56,396 nt of DNA from Eutrophocola sp963925675 (GTDB lineage: Bacteria; Pseudomonadota; Gammaproteobacteria; Pseudomonadales; Pseudohongiellaceae): contig CAWUSW010000066.1 of the NCBI GenBank assembly GCA_963925675.1, forward strand, positions 1 through 56,396. The letters are read 5' to 3'. The notes under the pieces were generated by a model that searched no databases, had not been told where the DNA came from, and saw only the letters and a program-made list of their open reading frames with translations. Numbering within the stretch: the stretch's first letter is position 1; each line of letters starts with the position of its first letter. The position numbers and the translations under genes were made by a program. This document shows, one piece after another, positions 42,640-51,934 of this stretch.

Positions 42640-43446
42640 ATGAACTATCAATTGCTACTTGAAAGTATCAAGAACATCAGCCGCGAAGCAGGCAAAGCAA
42701 TAATGGATGTGTATACCCGCGAAGGTGAGATGGATATCACCACCAAGGAAAACGATTCGCCACTGACTGAAGCTGACCTTGCCGCCCACAGAATCATTGT
42801 CGACTTACTGCGTGAACTGACCCCTGCCTTACCCATCCTCTCCGAAGAGTCCCGGGCTATTCCCTGGGAAGAAAGACAGTACTGGGATACCTACTGGCTG
42901 GTCGATCCCCTGGACGGTACCAAGGAATTCATCAACCGCAATGGTGAATTCACAGTGAATATTGCCTTGATCGACAATGGACGTCCCTTGATGGGCGTGG
43001 TCTATGTCCCGGTAAAAGATGTTCTATATTCAGGTGGTCCGGATGGCGCATTCAAGGAAGAAAATGGCACTAGCGAAGCAATCGAGTCAGCAAAAATTAA
43101 TGAAGACCAGCATACCGTTGCCGTAGTGGCCAGTCGTAGTCACAAAGGTGATGAGCTGGAAGACTGGCTTGAACGAGCCGCAGAAAGGTTTCACCAGATG
43201 GAGCTGGTGAGTATGGGCAGCTCACTGAAAATCTGTCTGGTAGCAGAAGGCCGGGCTGATATTTACCCGCGTCTGGCACTGACTTCAGAATGGGACACCG
43301 CTGCCGCCCAGGCTATTTTAGAAGCCGCGGGAGGCATTCTCACGGATACGGACTTTAATATTTATCGCTACAATCAAAAAGAAGACATTCTCAATCCCTT
43401 TTTCTTCGCTATTGGCGATAGGGAATTTGACTGGTCGGCTATCTGA
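42640..43446 (+). CDS. cysQ: 3'(2'),5'-bisphosphate nucleotidase CysQ
   Basis: 268 aa inositol-monophosphatase-fold enzyme removing 3'-phosphate from PAP, the by-product of PAPS use. Metal motifs: ILSEES near 68-73, VDPLDGTKEFI near 88-98 and SEWDTAAAQAILEAAGG near 214-230. Relevant to sulfate assimilation and to sulfotransferases such as the one at 22504. Complete. Confidence 0.95.
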   Translation: MNYQLLLESIKNISREAGKAIMDVYTREGEMDITTKENDSPLTEADLAAHRIIVDLLRELTPALPILSEESRAIPWEERQYWDTYWLVDPLDGTKEFINRNGEFTVNIALIDNGRPLMGVVYVPVKDVLYSGGPDGAFKEENGTSEAIESAKINEDQHTVAVVASRSHKGDELEDWLERAAERFHQMELVSMGSSLKICLVAEGRADIYPRLALTSEWDTAAAQAILEAAGGILTDTDFNIYRYNQKEDILNPFFFAIGDREFDWSAI

Positions 43447-43511
43447 TTTTCGCGATCGCCTCTGACCAAGCCAGAGGCTGCCGATACTTAATTAAGCAGA
43501 GTCCCGCTGAA

Positions 43512-44330
43512 TCAATTATCGAGTTCTTGTATCAGTCTTGGCTGTCCTTGTCTGGTTGGGTCAAGAGTGCCTTCTTCTGAATTCAGGAAATACCATTCAT
43601 CGCCCAGTTTTATATGCCGGTTATTTTCCGCGCAAACATATTCAACCCAGATAACCTCATCTGATGGTGGCGTATGGCTATAGGATCTTTTTACTGTCCA
43701 GGGACCAGTTAAGGCATCGTCGATAGTGGTGATGGTGTTTTCCAGGGTATTGTCATCAAGGCGTCGGAACTCTTCCAAGACAATGGTTTCGTTATTATCG
43801 TGCAGTACCACTGCACTTGAATCAAAAGAGCGCGGCCCTTTTATACTGCGTGTTTCTACCGACAGCATGTCGTAAATTCCGTCATTATTCTCGTCATGCC
43901 ATTGGCCAATGGAATAGCCATTAAACTCGGGCAGCATATAAGCGGGCCAATCCCTGCCATCGGTATATATTCTTCTCACCGCACTATCCCAGTCAGCGAG
44001 AATATACGCGCTTGCTGGTGTAACCAGCATTTCAAAGGGAAAGGACATGGTCATCAAACGGGGCATGCCGGGAGGCAGGCAGGTGGCAGGGGGATCGCCG
44101 ACCAGTACGCCTAAATCACGCAGTCGCTGAAACTCTTCACGTTTAGCCTGGTATTCAGGCGTCAGAGGTGGCTCGCCAGCAACGGCATAGCCCTCGGGCT
44201 CCCAGTTCAGACTACCAATACGTGTCCATTGACCACTCCAGTCCGGGTAAGTCATGGTTGTTTCTTGAGTGCAGCTGGAAACAGACAAAGCTGCAAAGAC
44301 TATAAATATGTATCTGAGAGTAAATCTCAT
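43512..44330 (-). CDS. Exported lipoprotein-like protein of the YTDGR type
   Basis: 272 aa. Signal with probable lipobox: VFAALSVSSCTQE, Cys near 20. Mature part: GQWTRIGSLNWEPEGY, LTPEYQAKREEFQ, CLPPGMPRLMTMSFPFEMLVTPASAYILADWDSAVRRIYTDGRDWPAYMLPEFNGYSIGQW. The last block (RRIYTDGRD...GYSIGQW) recurs in the C-terminal half of the fused protein at 50673 (VRTVYMDGREHPSASELFHEGHSVGHWEG). No known enzyme family recognised. 14 bp after the DUF6152 gene, same strand: an operon pair. Confidence 0.85.
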   Translation of the reverse strand: MRFTLRYIFIVFAALSVSSCTQETTMTYPDWSGQWTRIGSLNWEPEGYAVAGEPPLTPEYQAKREEFQRLRDLGVLVGDPPATCLPPGMPRLMTMSFPFEMLVTPASAYILADWDSAVRRIYTDGRDWPAYMLPEFNGYSIGQWHDENNDGIYDMLSVETRSIKGPRSFDSSAVVLHDNNETIVLEEFRRLDDNTLENTITTIDDALTGPWTVKRSYSHTPPSDEVIWVEYVCAENNRHIKLGDEWYFLNSEEGTLDPTRQGQPRLIQELDN

Positions 44331-44344
44331 ATCAGTACTACCTC

Positions 44345-44728
44345 TTACCGTTTGGCTTTGGGATCAAAGGGTGTGCCGTCCAGGTTGCGGATATTGCTAT
44401 AGTTTCCGCCGGGCGCGCCACTGTGCAGTGGTCGCACAGTGATGATGATTTCATCACCAGCTTGCAGAGAGTCCGGTGTCCAGCCGCGGCGAAACATCAG
44501 TGATGTATTGCTGCCTTCCAGGCTCCAGACAACTTCCTCGCCGCTTTCATCTTCCACTGCAAGAATGACAAAAGTATGGGGGTTGGTAAATTGCCATTCC
44601 ACCACACGACCCTGTAGCTCTACAGGGTTGTCAGAATCATAAATAGCGGTGGAATGATGCCCATAGCTGCTTCTTGCCAGCATCATTGCCGGTAAAAATA
44701 ATATAATAAATAAGGTAAATCGTTTCAT
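44345..44728 (-). CDS. DUF6152 exported protein
   Basis: 127 aa with a signal peptide (MKRFTLFIILFLPAMMLARSSYG) directly followed by HHSTAIYD, the His-His-Ser hallmark of DUF6152. Then VELQGRVVEWQFTNPHTFVILAV, VWSLEGSNTSLMFRRGW and AGDEIIITVRPL. Function unknown; the HHS start suggests a metal site at the mature N-terminus, which is inference. The gene product corresponds to the N-terminal third of the protein at 50673. Confidence 0.88.
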   Translation of the reverse strand: MKRFTLFIILFLPAMMLARSSYGHHSTAIYDSDNPVELQGRVVEWQFTNPHTFVILAVEDESGEEVVWSLEGSNTSLMFRRGWTPDSLQAGDEIIITVRPLHSGAPGGNYSNIRNLDGTPFDPKAKR

Positions 44729-44906
44729 GCCTGGCCTCTTTTATTCATGAGTAGCGTTCAAGACGCTTAATGTCTTAATCCTGCATCCACAGGCACGCTT
44801 AGGTCAATATTTTTATGAGGAGAAGTATAAACAGGGAAAAAGAAAAAAAGATGAAAAAAGAAGAATAGAAATACAAGCAATGAATTTTGTTGCGCCTTGC
44901 TGCCTA

Positions 44907-45404
44907 TCAGACGGCCATTTGTAAAACAAACTTGGTGGCCAACTCACAACCTTTCATTTCAATTTCCAGATCATCATTAAAATAGGAGCCACTGTCCTGA
45001 TAATTGTCTTCCAGCCACTGATTGTAAACGCTCAGCATTTGTTTGACCGCATCAACTGCTAATCCAGAAAGGGTTTCAATATCAGGTTCAATGCCTGTGC
45101 GCATTTTTTCGGTATTCATTTCAATCATGATGCCATTTTGGATCAGCTGCAGCGCTTGATTCTCATAGCCTTGTGAAACATCGGGGGAGTCCTGGGCAGT
45201 CAGTGCCGACAGTGTCATATTAAGCGCAGTACAGCGGTTCATTACTTCGGCCATCTTGTTGGCATCTGCACTTCCCATGCTACCCAGCAGCAGCTCAGCG
45301 ACAGGAATCCAGGTGGGTTTTTGTGCCGAAACATTCAGACTTACCAGGCAGAGAAAGCATGCCAGCAGTCTAAGACTGCGCATTATGGGGCTTGATTGGC
45401 TCAT
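44907..45404 (-). CDS. Exported hypothetical protein
   Basis: 165 aa. Signal peptide at about 8-27 (LRLLACFLCLVSLNVSA), mature part helical with two Cys (RCTALNM and KGCELATKF) that may form a disulfide. No family recognised. Composition and signal peptide support a real gene. Monocistronic. A second Met at residue 8 (MRSLRLL) may be the true start. Confidence 0.68.
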   Translation of the reverse strand: MSQSSPIMRSLRLLACFLCLVSLNVSAQKPTWIPVAELLLGSMGSADANKMAEVMNRCTALNMTLSALTAQDSPDVSQGYENQALQLIQNGIMIEMNTEKMRTGIEPDIETLSGLAVDAVKQMLSVYNQWLEDNYQDSGSYFNDDLEIEMKGCELATKFVLQMAV

Positions 45405-45722
45405 CAGGGGGTAGTCCTGTTTTATTGGCGTGGGTAATACGGTGATTACCTGTGCGACTGAGGAGTATTAATTGCATAATTGCGGCGAAGTTGTCAAAAA
45501 TATTTTGGTTTCAACGCGGCTGGAAAGTGAGAGGGACTGCCTGCTTTAATTTGAAAAAATCATGCCGCCCAGGTTGATCTGGGTCAGATTAAATTTTTGA
45601 TCATCTGCGCATAATGACCAGCGAAGATACAGGGTAAATGGAATTGCGTCGGTAAATAAACTTTATACTTTATTATTGTGTTCACAATCTTTCATTTTTA
45701 TATACAAGATAAAAAATAATCT
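45405..45722. other. Gap before the hemerythrin-GGDEF pseudogene
   Basis: 318 bp without a gene. It contains GGGTCAGATTAAA near 45581, a degenerate copy of the GGGGTCAGA repeat family, and AT-rich DNA before 45723 that may hold the old promoter. Confidence 0.55.
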
Positions 45723-46461
45723 ATGGGAATATTTCACTGGAACGAGCAGTTTTTTCCAATCTCGCTGAGGTAGACGAGCAGCATCATCGCCCGGTAGATC
45801 TTATCCACGATTTTGGCGTAGTGATTTTTGAAGATAAGCTTGACCCGGAATTTTTTAAAAAATATTGGGCGAATTAGTGGCTTACACTCAATATTATTTT
45901 TCCGCAGAAGAAACGCTGATGGAAAAGTCTGGTGTTGGCGCGCTGGATGGTCTGTTCAAAATTCTGTCGGAGAGAAATAGAGAATTATCTGAGTTGGACA
46001 GAACACTGGAAGAAAAATTCACTATGCGCACGCGGAAATTAAGAGAAGCGAATCTTGGCCTTGAAAGACTTTCATTAATTGATTTCCTGGCTCAGTTGCC
46101 TGATAGACGATATGACATGCAAATGCTCACGCATGCTATGGAAGAGTGACGGCAAAAAGATATTCCCAAATCCTGCATGATGATCGATGCAGATCATTTT
46201 AAGGAAGATAACGATAATTACGGTCACCCTGCTGGTGTTGAGTTCTTTATTATTTGCCCGGGTGCCGGGCATTGGCATGGCAGTATCAGTATCGGTGTTG
46301 CCTCTATCGATAAAGGGATAGATAGAGGGATAGATAGAGGGATAGAGAAAAACCCTGCTAAAGCGATGTTAAATGAGGAGGTATTGGTGAAACTGGCGGC
46401 TGAAAGTATTTATCTGGCTAAAGAAAATGGCAAGAATCGGATAGAGTTTGTTAATAAATAG
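45723..46461 (+). pseudogene. Decayed bacteriohemerythrin-GGDEF diguanylate cyclase
   Basis: Reading the frames in order recovers pieces of one protein: GIFHWNEQF, then EVDEQHHRPVDLIHDFG after a frameshift in a T run, then GELVAYTQYYFSAEETLMEKSG after a second shift near 45865, a coiled linker, a GGDEF-domain start (LIDFLAQLPDRRYDMQML) stopped at 46147, then MMIDADHFKEDNDNYGHPAG and a C-terminal SIGVASIDKG. The GGDEF catalytic motif and the C-terminal hemerythrin histidines are deleted, and the expected H of the HFSAEE motif is Y. Originally an oxygen- or redox-sensing c-di-GMP synthase. Contains a 12-bp tandem repeat. Confidence 0.88.
46315..46347. repeat. 12-bp tandem repeat inside the pseudogene
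   Basis: GGGATAGATAGA repeats 2.7 times, encoding a GIDRGIDRGI stretch in the remnant frame. Growth of such repeats is expected in decaying sequence. Confidence 0.85.
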
Positions 46462-46501
46462 AGTTCATAAATAAAATAAGGCTGCTGCTTTGTATTCCTG
46501 C

Positions 46502-47161
46502 TCATCCAGCTTTTGGTAACAGGTAAAAATAGACCGCGACAAAATGGCAAAAGCTGCCCAGTAAAACAAATATATGGAATATGGCATGATTGAAGGAGAT
46601 GCGCTTGATGCTGTAAATGATCGCCCCAAGAGAATACGAAATCCCGCCGATGACCAGCCATAACATGCCTGCATCGACAAGGTTGTTAGCCAGAGGCTTG
46701 ATAACGAAAAGAATAAGCCAGCCCATAAAGACATACATCAACGTAGAAATACGCTTAAACCTGCCAGTAAAGAACAGTTTCAAACCACTTCCCGTGAGCG
46801 CAAAACCCCAGCTAAGGCCCAAGATCAGCCAGCCCGTCATGCCCTGTAATGTGATCAGGGCGAAAGGGGTGTAAGTGCCGGCAATGAGCACATAAATAGA
46901 GACGTGATCGAAAACTCTTAGCCTGGAACGCCGCTGCGGGTTTTTACAATTGTGATAGACGGTGGAGGTGATATACAGCATCACCAGACTGGCGCCGAAT
47001 ATGGTGAAACTAACCAAAGGCAGGATTGCGGCTTCCTCAACGGCGCGCAAAATCAGAAAAACCAATGCGATGATGCTGAGCACTGCGCCCACAGCATGGG
47101 AATAGACGTTGATTAATTCTTCGGCTGGCGAATAGTTGCTGTTAGCAGCTTGTGCATTCAT
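46502..47161 (-). CDS. Hemolysin III / TrhA family membrane protein
   Basis: 219 aa PAQR-type protein with seven transmembrane helices. Signatures: EELINVYSHAVGAVLSI, ITSTVYHNCKNPQRRSRLRVFDHVSIYVLIAGTYTPF (Ser/His/Asp zinc site) and FNHAIFHIFVLLGSFCHFVAVYFYLL (last two His). TrhA modulates membrane energetics or fluidity; hemolysis is not established for most members. Confidence 0.93.
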   Translation of the reverse strand: MNAQAANSNYSPAEELINVYSHAVGAVLSIIALVFLILRAVEEAAILPLVSFTIFGASLVMLYITSTVYHNCKNPQRRSRLRVFDHVSIYVLIAGTYTPFALITLQGMTGWLILGLSWGFALTGSGLKLFFTGRFKRISTLMYVFMGWLILFVIKPLANNLVDAGMLWLVIGGISYSLGAIIYSIKRISFNHAIFHIFVLLGSFCHFVAVYFYLLPKAG

Positions 47162-47354
47162 GGCTGTTGCCGTGCCTTGTTTTTCTCATGAATCGATTAC
47201 TCATGAAAAAGTATTGGTCGTAATCTTCCTGAAAGTGCTATTGATTAACTATAATCAATTTGGGTTTTTACTTCTCTGCTTTTTACTGCATAATCAGCTC
47301 CCGCCCAATTTCTTAAAAATAATCGATTAACTCATTTGCCAGGCCCTGATTTCT

Positions 47355-48404
47355 ATGTGGTTCAAGAATATCCGTTTGTATTGCCTTACCCAGCCCTTTG
47401 ATCTATCCAGTGAAAATTTTGAATTGCAGTTGGCAGATCATGCTTTCATTCCATGCTCCAATTACGATAAATCCCGTATTGGCTGGGTTAGCCCTATGGG
47501 TAATGCTGCCCCTGATTTAAATGCAGCCAGTGCTGAACGTACTGGAAGTGTTGGCAGCGTCGAGAGTGGCGAAGATGTCGAAGAGGGCGCCGATGAAAGC
47601 AGCGAGGTAGCACCTTTACTCACCCACACTGTCGGCAATTACATCATGCTGTGTGCGCAAATGCAGGATCGTTTGCTGCCTGCTTCAGTAGTGCGGGAAG
47701 CGACAGAAGAAAAAGTCGCTGAAATTGAAGCGCGTCAGGGCCGCAAAGTCTATCGTAAAGAGAAGCGCGAGATTCAGGACGATGTCTACAGTTACCTGTT
47801 GCCCCGTGCATTCACTCGCTCCACCAAAGTCTATGCCTATATCTCCCGTGAGGAAAATCTGCTGGTGGTAGACGCCGCCAGTGCGCCGAAAGCTGAAGAT
47901 CTATTGAATTTATTGCGCGATACCCTGGGCTCATTTCCAGTGGCCTTGCCTGATAGTACGCGCGCTCCCAGTGATGTGATGACGCGCTGGCTGAAAGAAC
48001 AAAGTGCCACGGACAATTTTCATATTCATGCTGATTGCGAATTGGTCAATCCGAAAGATGGCAGTAACGTCGTTCGTTGCAAAAGTCAGGATCTGGAAGG
48101 GGATGAGATTCAGGCTCATCTGGATGCCGGCAAGCAGGTCAGGCAGTTGGGTGTGCAGTGGAATAATCAATTAAGCTGCAGCATTGTCGAAGACCTGACC
48201 ATCAGGCGGCTGCGCTTTGAGGATATAAGAGAAGAGTCTGATAATTTTGAGGAAGAAAGCCAGGCACAAAAATTTGATCAGGAGTTTGTGCTGATGACCC
48301 TGCAGTTAAATGCCTTTTTCAAAGCCTTCTTCAATGCCTTCGGCGGTCTGGAAGACCCAAGGAACAAGGAATTACCTGATAATAGAAACAAGGAAGGTTT
48401 TTAG
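47355..48404 (+). CDS. rdgC: Recombination-associated protein RdgC, with an acidic insertion
   Basis: 349 aa; E. coli RdgC is 303. It forms a DNA-encircling ring and inhibits RecA. Seen: MWFKNIRLYCLTQPFDL, IGWVSPMG, LLPRAFTRSTKVYAYIS, VDAASAPKAEDLLNLLR, AGKQVRQLGVQW and FDQEFVLMTLQLNAF. A low-complexity, acidic Gly/Ser/Glu-rich stretch at about 53-92 (rich in GS, VESGEDVEEGADESSE) sits in a surface loop where E. coli has only a few residues, and a 15-residue basic/acidic tail follows the normal end. Otherwise normal; monocistronic. Confidence 0.94.
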   Translation: MWFKNIRLYCLTQPFDLSSENFELQLADHAFIPCSNYDKSRIGWVSPMGNAAPDLNAASAERTGSVGSVESGEDVEEGADESSEVAPLLTHTVGNYIMLCAQMQDRLLPASVVREATEEKVAEIEARQGRKVYRKEKREIQDDVYSYLLPRAFTRSTKVYAYISREENLLVVDAASAPKAEDLLNLLRDTLGSFPVALPDSTRAPSDVMTRWLKEQSATDNFHIHADCELVNPKDGSNVVRCKSQDLEGDEIQAHLDAGKQVRQLGVQWNNQLSCSIVEDLTIRRLRFEDIREESDNFEEESQAQKFDQEFVLMTLQLNAFFKAFFNAFGGLEDPRNKELPDNRNKEGF

Positions 48405-48665
48405 GACAAGGGGCTCTATTGCCCGTCTACCGGGCTTTGTCCTGTATTTGGCAGGCCTCGGCGTCAGTCTGTGCTAAATAGTTCGGCACCAATTCCCCGA
48501 GTCATTATTACCCCTGTTCACTCTTTTACCGGTGGCCGTGCAATTGAATCAGCGGCTAAGGCTAATTTGTGCTAGTATGCGCCCCCCCAAAACCGGGGAA
48601 TAGAATAATAGTGCACAGACCAAAAGTCTGTTCGATTTCCAGAAAACCCCAGAAAAAGAGTTTAC

Positions 48666-50579
48666 ATGACTACCGATACGGTTATCCCCTTTGATCAGCT
48701 AAAGCTGAGTGCCCCCATTCTTGAAGCCCTGAAAGATGTGGGTTATGAAACCCCATCCCCGATTCAGACCCAGACCATTCCATTGTTACTGGAGGGCAGG
48801 GATGTGCTCGGCCAGGCACAAACAGGGACCGGAAAAACTGCGGCCTTTGCCTTACCCGTTCTAAGCAACCTGGATATCAAGCAGAAGGATCCCCAGGTGA
48901 TGGTGCTTGCGCCGACAAGAGAACTGGCGATTCAGGTGGCCGAGGCCTTTCAAACCTATGCCAGTCACATAAAGGGTTTTCACGTACTACCGGTTTACGG
49001 TGGGCAGGATTACAGTGGCCAGATTCGCGCGCTGAGACGCGGCGTGCATGTAGTGGTTGGCACACCGGGTCGAGTGATGGATCATATGCGCAAGGGCACA
49101 TTGAAACTGGGTTCTCTAAAAACGCTGGTGCTGGATGAAGCCGATGAAATGTTACGCATGGGTTTTATTGATGATGTGGAATGGATTCTGGAACAAACGC
49201 CACCAAAAAGACAAATCGCATTATTCTCCGCGACCATGCCCAAGGAAGTTCGGCGCATAGCGAACAAGCATTTAAATAATCCCGCCGAAGTGACCATTGA
49301 AATGAAGACAGCCACGGCGGCTCTTATCCGCCAACGCTATTGGATGGTGGGCGGCATGCATAAACTGGATGCACTGACGCGCATTCTGGAGGCTGAAACC
49401 TTCGATGCCATTCTTATCTTTGTAAGGACTAAAGTGTCTACCCTGGAGCTGGCCGATAAACTGTCCGCACGTGGCTTTGCCGCCTCGGCACTCAATGGTG
49501 ATATCGCCCAAAAAACCCGTGAGATGACTGTCGATAAATTAAAGAAAGGCAAGCTGGATATTCTGGTGGCCACCGATGTTGCCGCGCGCGGCCTGGATGT
49601 TGATCGTATTAGTCATGTTATTAACTATGATATTCCCTACGACACTGAAGCCTATATTCATCGCATTGGACGTACTGGTCGCGCTGGTCGTACTGGTGAC
49701 GCCATTTTGTTTGTCACCCATCGTGAAAAGCGTCTTTTAGGGGCCATCGAGAACGCCACGCGCAAGAAAATTGAATTGATGGAGATGCCCTCCACTGAGC
49801 TGATTAACAACAAGCGTATCGAGCAGTTTAAACAAAGCATTACCGATACCCTGGCCAGTGAAGATCTGGTCATGTTTAATAATTTGATTGAACAGTATCA
49901 GCAGGAACATGATGTGCCCGCATTAAATATTGCCTCCGCCTTGGCAAAACTGTTGCAGGGCAATGAGCCATTGTTGCTGCAGCCCAAACCGGCACGTGAC
50001 AAAAAAGAATTTCGTGAAAGAGATAGCAGAGAAGGCAGGCAAGGGCGTGAAGCCAGAGAAGGAAGACCTGCCAGAAATGAGAGCCGGGATGGCGCTCGCC
50101 CGCCACGCCGTGAGCGGGATGAAAACAGACCTGATAAAAGAAGCGAACCGCGTCATAAAAATACGCCACCGGAAAAGGATAAGGAACGCTTTCGCCTCGA
50201 AGTGGGCCACAGACACGAAGTCATGCCCGGTAATATCGTCGGCGCCATTTCCAACGAAGCCGGTCTGGACAGCAAACATATTGGCCTCATCAATATTTAT
50301 GAGGACTACAGCACCATAGATTTGCCCCGAGACATGCCCAACGAAATCTTCAATGACCTGAAAACCGTTAGAGTAGTCGGACATCCGCTGAAAATTTCAA
50401 GAGAGTCTGACGGCGATTCTTCAGGCAATCCTGCAAGAGAAGAGCGAAAAGAAAAACCAAAATCAAGAAGAAGCCGCCCGCCCATCAGTGTGCAAAGCGA
50501 AGCTGCTTCGCCCGAGCCAAAAAAGAAGCGCAAGCCCAAACCGAAAAACAAGGACAACGCGGCGTCCGACGTAAAATAA
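48666..50579 (+). CDS. deaD: DEAD-box RNA helicase DeaD/CsdA
   Basis: 637 aa. Q motif, Walker A AQTGTGKTAA near 54-63, DEAD motif VLDEADEMLRMG, SAT motif ALFSATMPK, then helicase C ARGLDVDRISHVINYD and HRIGRTGRAG. DbpA-like RNA-binding domain at about 510-580 (LEVGHRHEVMPGNIVGAIS). Between them is an Arg/Glu-rich low-complexity stretch, and the tail is Lys/Pro-rich. Assists 50S assembly and mRNA decay in the cold. The long 5' leader (from about 48500) is compatible with cold-shock control, but no specific element was identified. Confidence 0.96.
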   Translation: MTTDTVIPFDQLKLSAPILEALKDVGYETPSPIQTQTIPLLLEGRDVLGQAQTGTGKTAAFALPVLSNLDIKQKDPQVMVLAPTRELAIQVAEAFQTYASHIKGFHVLPVYGGQDYSGQIRALRRGVHVVVGTPGRVMDHMRKGTLKLGSLKTLVLDEADEMLRMGFIDDVEWILEQTPPKRQIALFSATMPKEVRRIANKHLNNPAEVTIEMKTATAALIRQRYWMVGGMHKLDALTRILEAETFDAILIFVRTKVSTLELADKLSARGFAASALNGDIAQKTREMTVDKLKKGKLDILVATDVAARGLDVDRISHVINYDIPYDTEAYIHRIGRTGRAGRTGDAILFVTHREKRLLGAIENATRKKIELMEMPSTELINNKRIEQFKQSITDTLASEDLVMFNNLIEQYQQEHDVPALNIASALAKLLQGNEPLLLQPKPARDKKEFRERDSREGRQGREAREGRPARNESRDGARPPRRERDENRPDKRSEPRHKNTPPEKDKERFRLEVGHRHEVMPGNIVGAISNEAGLDSKHIGLINIYEDYSTIDLPRDMPNEIFNDLKTVRVVGHPLKISRESDGDSSGNPAREERKEKPKSRRSRPPISVQSEAASPEPKKKRKPKPKNKDNAASDVK

Positions 50580-50669
50580 ATAGGGGTCAGAACAACATTA
50601 TTTTTGAGTTTTCAGCAAACTGATAAACTCAACGCTAAGAAATAACGTTGTTCTGACCCCTATTTATTT
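50574..50669. repeat. 96-bp palindromic element between convergent stops
   Basis: Perfect 23-bp inverted repeats (50574-50596 and 50647-50669) around GGGGTCAGAACAAC, with further partly matched sequence inside. The deaD TAA lies in the left arm and the convergent fused DUF6152 gene stops 4 bp past the right arm, so it may end both transcripts. Belongs to the GGGGTCAGA family (51834, 52324, 52483, 55511). Confidence 0.93.
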
Positions 50670-50672
50670 AAT

Positions 50673-51722
50673 TTAATCCGGCAAAAAGCGTCGGGTAGAA
50701 TCCAGGTCGCAGTTAAAAGGGGACATGTCCGCATCAGGCACATTTTGCAGTTCCCTGCTGTAGTTCATATTGCCGACTATATACTCCGGATCTTCCAGCA
50801 TAAATGACACCGCCATATGCGTGCCGCCATCAATCAGTCCGAAACGTTCCACGATATGTTTTTGTGGGCCAGAAGGTATGCCGTTTTGATAAGGCGAGCG
50901 ATGCGGGGCAAAGTTTGTGGTGTCGATGACCAGCGTTTCACCCTCCCAATGACCGACAGAATGGCCTTCGTGAAAAAGCTCACTGGCGGACGGATGCTCG
51001 CGGCCGTCCATGTACACGGTGCGCACCTGATCAAAGTACTGACTGCGCAGGGTGATGGTTTCATCATTGTTAATGACAATTTCCATGGGATACAGGTCGG
51101 TATAAATGATCATCGCCGGGGTCGGTTTGGAAATGCAGGCTAATTCAGGGTTTTCATCGGATGCCTGGCTGTATGCGGCCTCCATGACGCGGCTGGTTTC
51201 GGTCAGCGCAAGATCCCTGAGTGTCAGTTCGTCAAGACCGCCCGGATAATCTGCCGGCAGTCTGCCACGATCAACCAGCCAGCGCCCGGCAATGCTGTCG
51301 GCGCGGGTAACCAGCGGACGCGAGCGCGAAATGCCACGGGGCGACGCGACCAGCGCTTCTCCATTTCCCTTGGTGATGGAGGTCAGCAGGCCATAGGAGC
51401 GGCCATCAAGTGCAGGATACAGGCCGACATTGACTGTTTCTCCGATGGCCAATGAATCCCGATCCCAGCCCAAACGGCGCATGGTAATAGCCGATGCCAT
51501 TTGAATATCCCATTCCACCACCGAGTTATTTTCACCGCTTACTGCGACAGTGACATAGGCATGAGGATTACGCAGGCTGTAATCGGAAACGGATCCGGTA
51601 ATGGTAAGCACCGTTTCCAGGTCCAGGGCAGCATCACTGTGATGGGAGAACGAATTGGCCGATAGCAAAAGGCTTACCAGCAAAAGCAGGGTATGGGTGG
51701 TTGATAAGATTTTCTTGGACAT
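50673..51722 (-). CDS. Fused DUF6152 / YTDGR-type exported protein
   Basis: 349 aa from the ATG at 51722 (MSKKILSTTHTLLLL signal peptide); a longer frame upstream lacks this signal start. N-terminal DUF6152 domain (about 26-125) begins HHSDAALDLE and has GSVSDYSLRNPHAYVTVAV and WDIQMASAITMRRLGWDRDSL; C-terminal domain (about 150-349) has ACISKPTPAMIIYTDLYPMEIV, VRTVYMDGREHPSASE and SVGHWEGETLVIDTTNF. The same two domains occur as separate genes at 43512-44728. Function unknown; the fusion predicts that the separate proteins interact. Confidence 0.88.
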   Translation of the reverse strand: MSKKILSTTHTLLLLVSLLLSANSFSHHSDAALDLETVLTITGSVSDYSLRNPHAYVTVAVSGENNSVVEWDIQMASAITMRRLGWDRDSLAIGETVNVGLYPALDGRSYGLLTSITKGNGEALVASPRGISRSRPLVTRADSIAGRWLVDRGRLPADYPGGLDELTLRDLALTETSRVMEAAYSQASDENPELACISKPTPAMIIYTDLYPMEIVINNDETITLRSQYFDQVRTVYMDGREHPSASELFHEGHSVGHWEGETLVIDTTNFAPHRSPYQNGIPSGPQKHIVERFGLIDGGTHMAVSFMLEDPEYIVGNMNYSRELQNVPDADMSPFNCDLDSTRRFLPD

Positions 51723-51833
51723 CAATAGGGTCTCGGTTATTGTGTTGAATCTGAATTTCAAAATAATAACATCATAATCCAGGTGTGAATAATAGAAGGT
51801 AAGAGGAAGTGGCAAGAGCTTAACTTCGCCGGC

Positions 51834-51900
51834 GTCAGACCAACTTGATTAAACCTCTGGCTTGCCGCGAAACTGAAATTCAAAATCAAGTTGCTCTGAC
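51834..51900. repeat. Inverted-repeat element, GTCAGA-CAACTTGATT type
   Basis: Arms of 17 bp (51834-51850 and 51884-51900) match at 16 positions. The right arm leads into CCCCC, giving AGTTGCTCTGACCCC. Lies 34 bp before the Smr-like gene. Confidence 0.85.
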
Positions 51901-51934
51901 CCCCTTTTATAAAAGAATAGAGTAAATACTATAA

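Noticed and set aside
48405..48470. Terminator after rdgC
   Set aside because: GGACAAGG and CTTTGTCC arms pair but with internal mismatches and no clear U run; not strong enough to list.
49876..50384. Minus-strand frames within deaD
   Set aside because: Opposite strand of the basic low-complexity region of the helicase.
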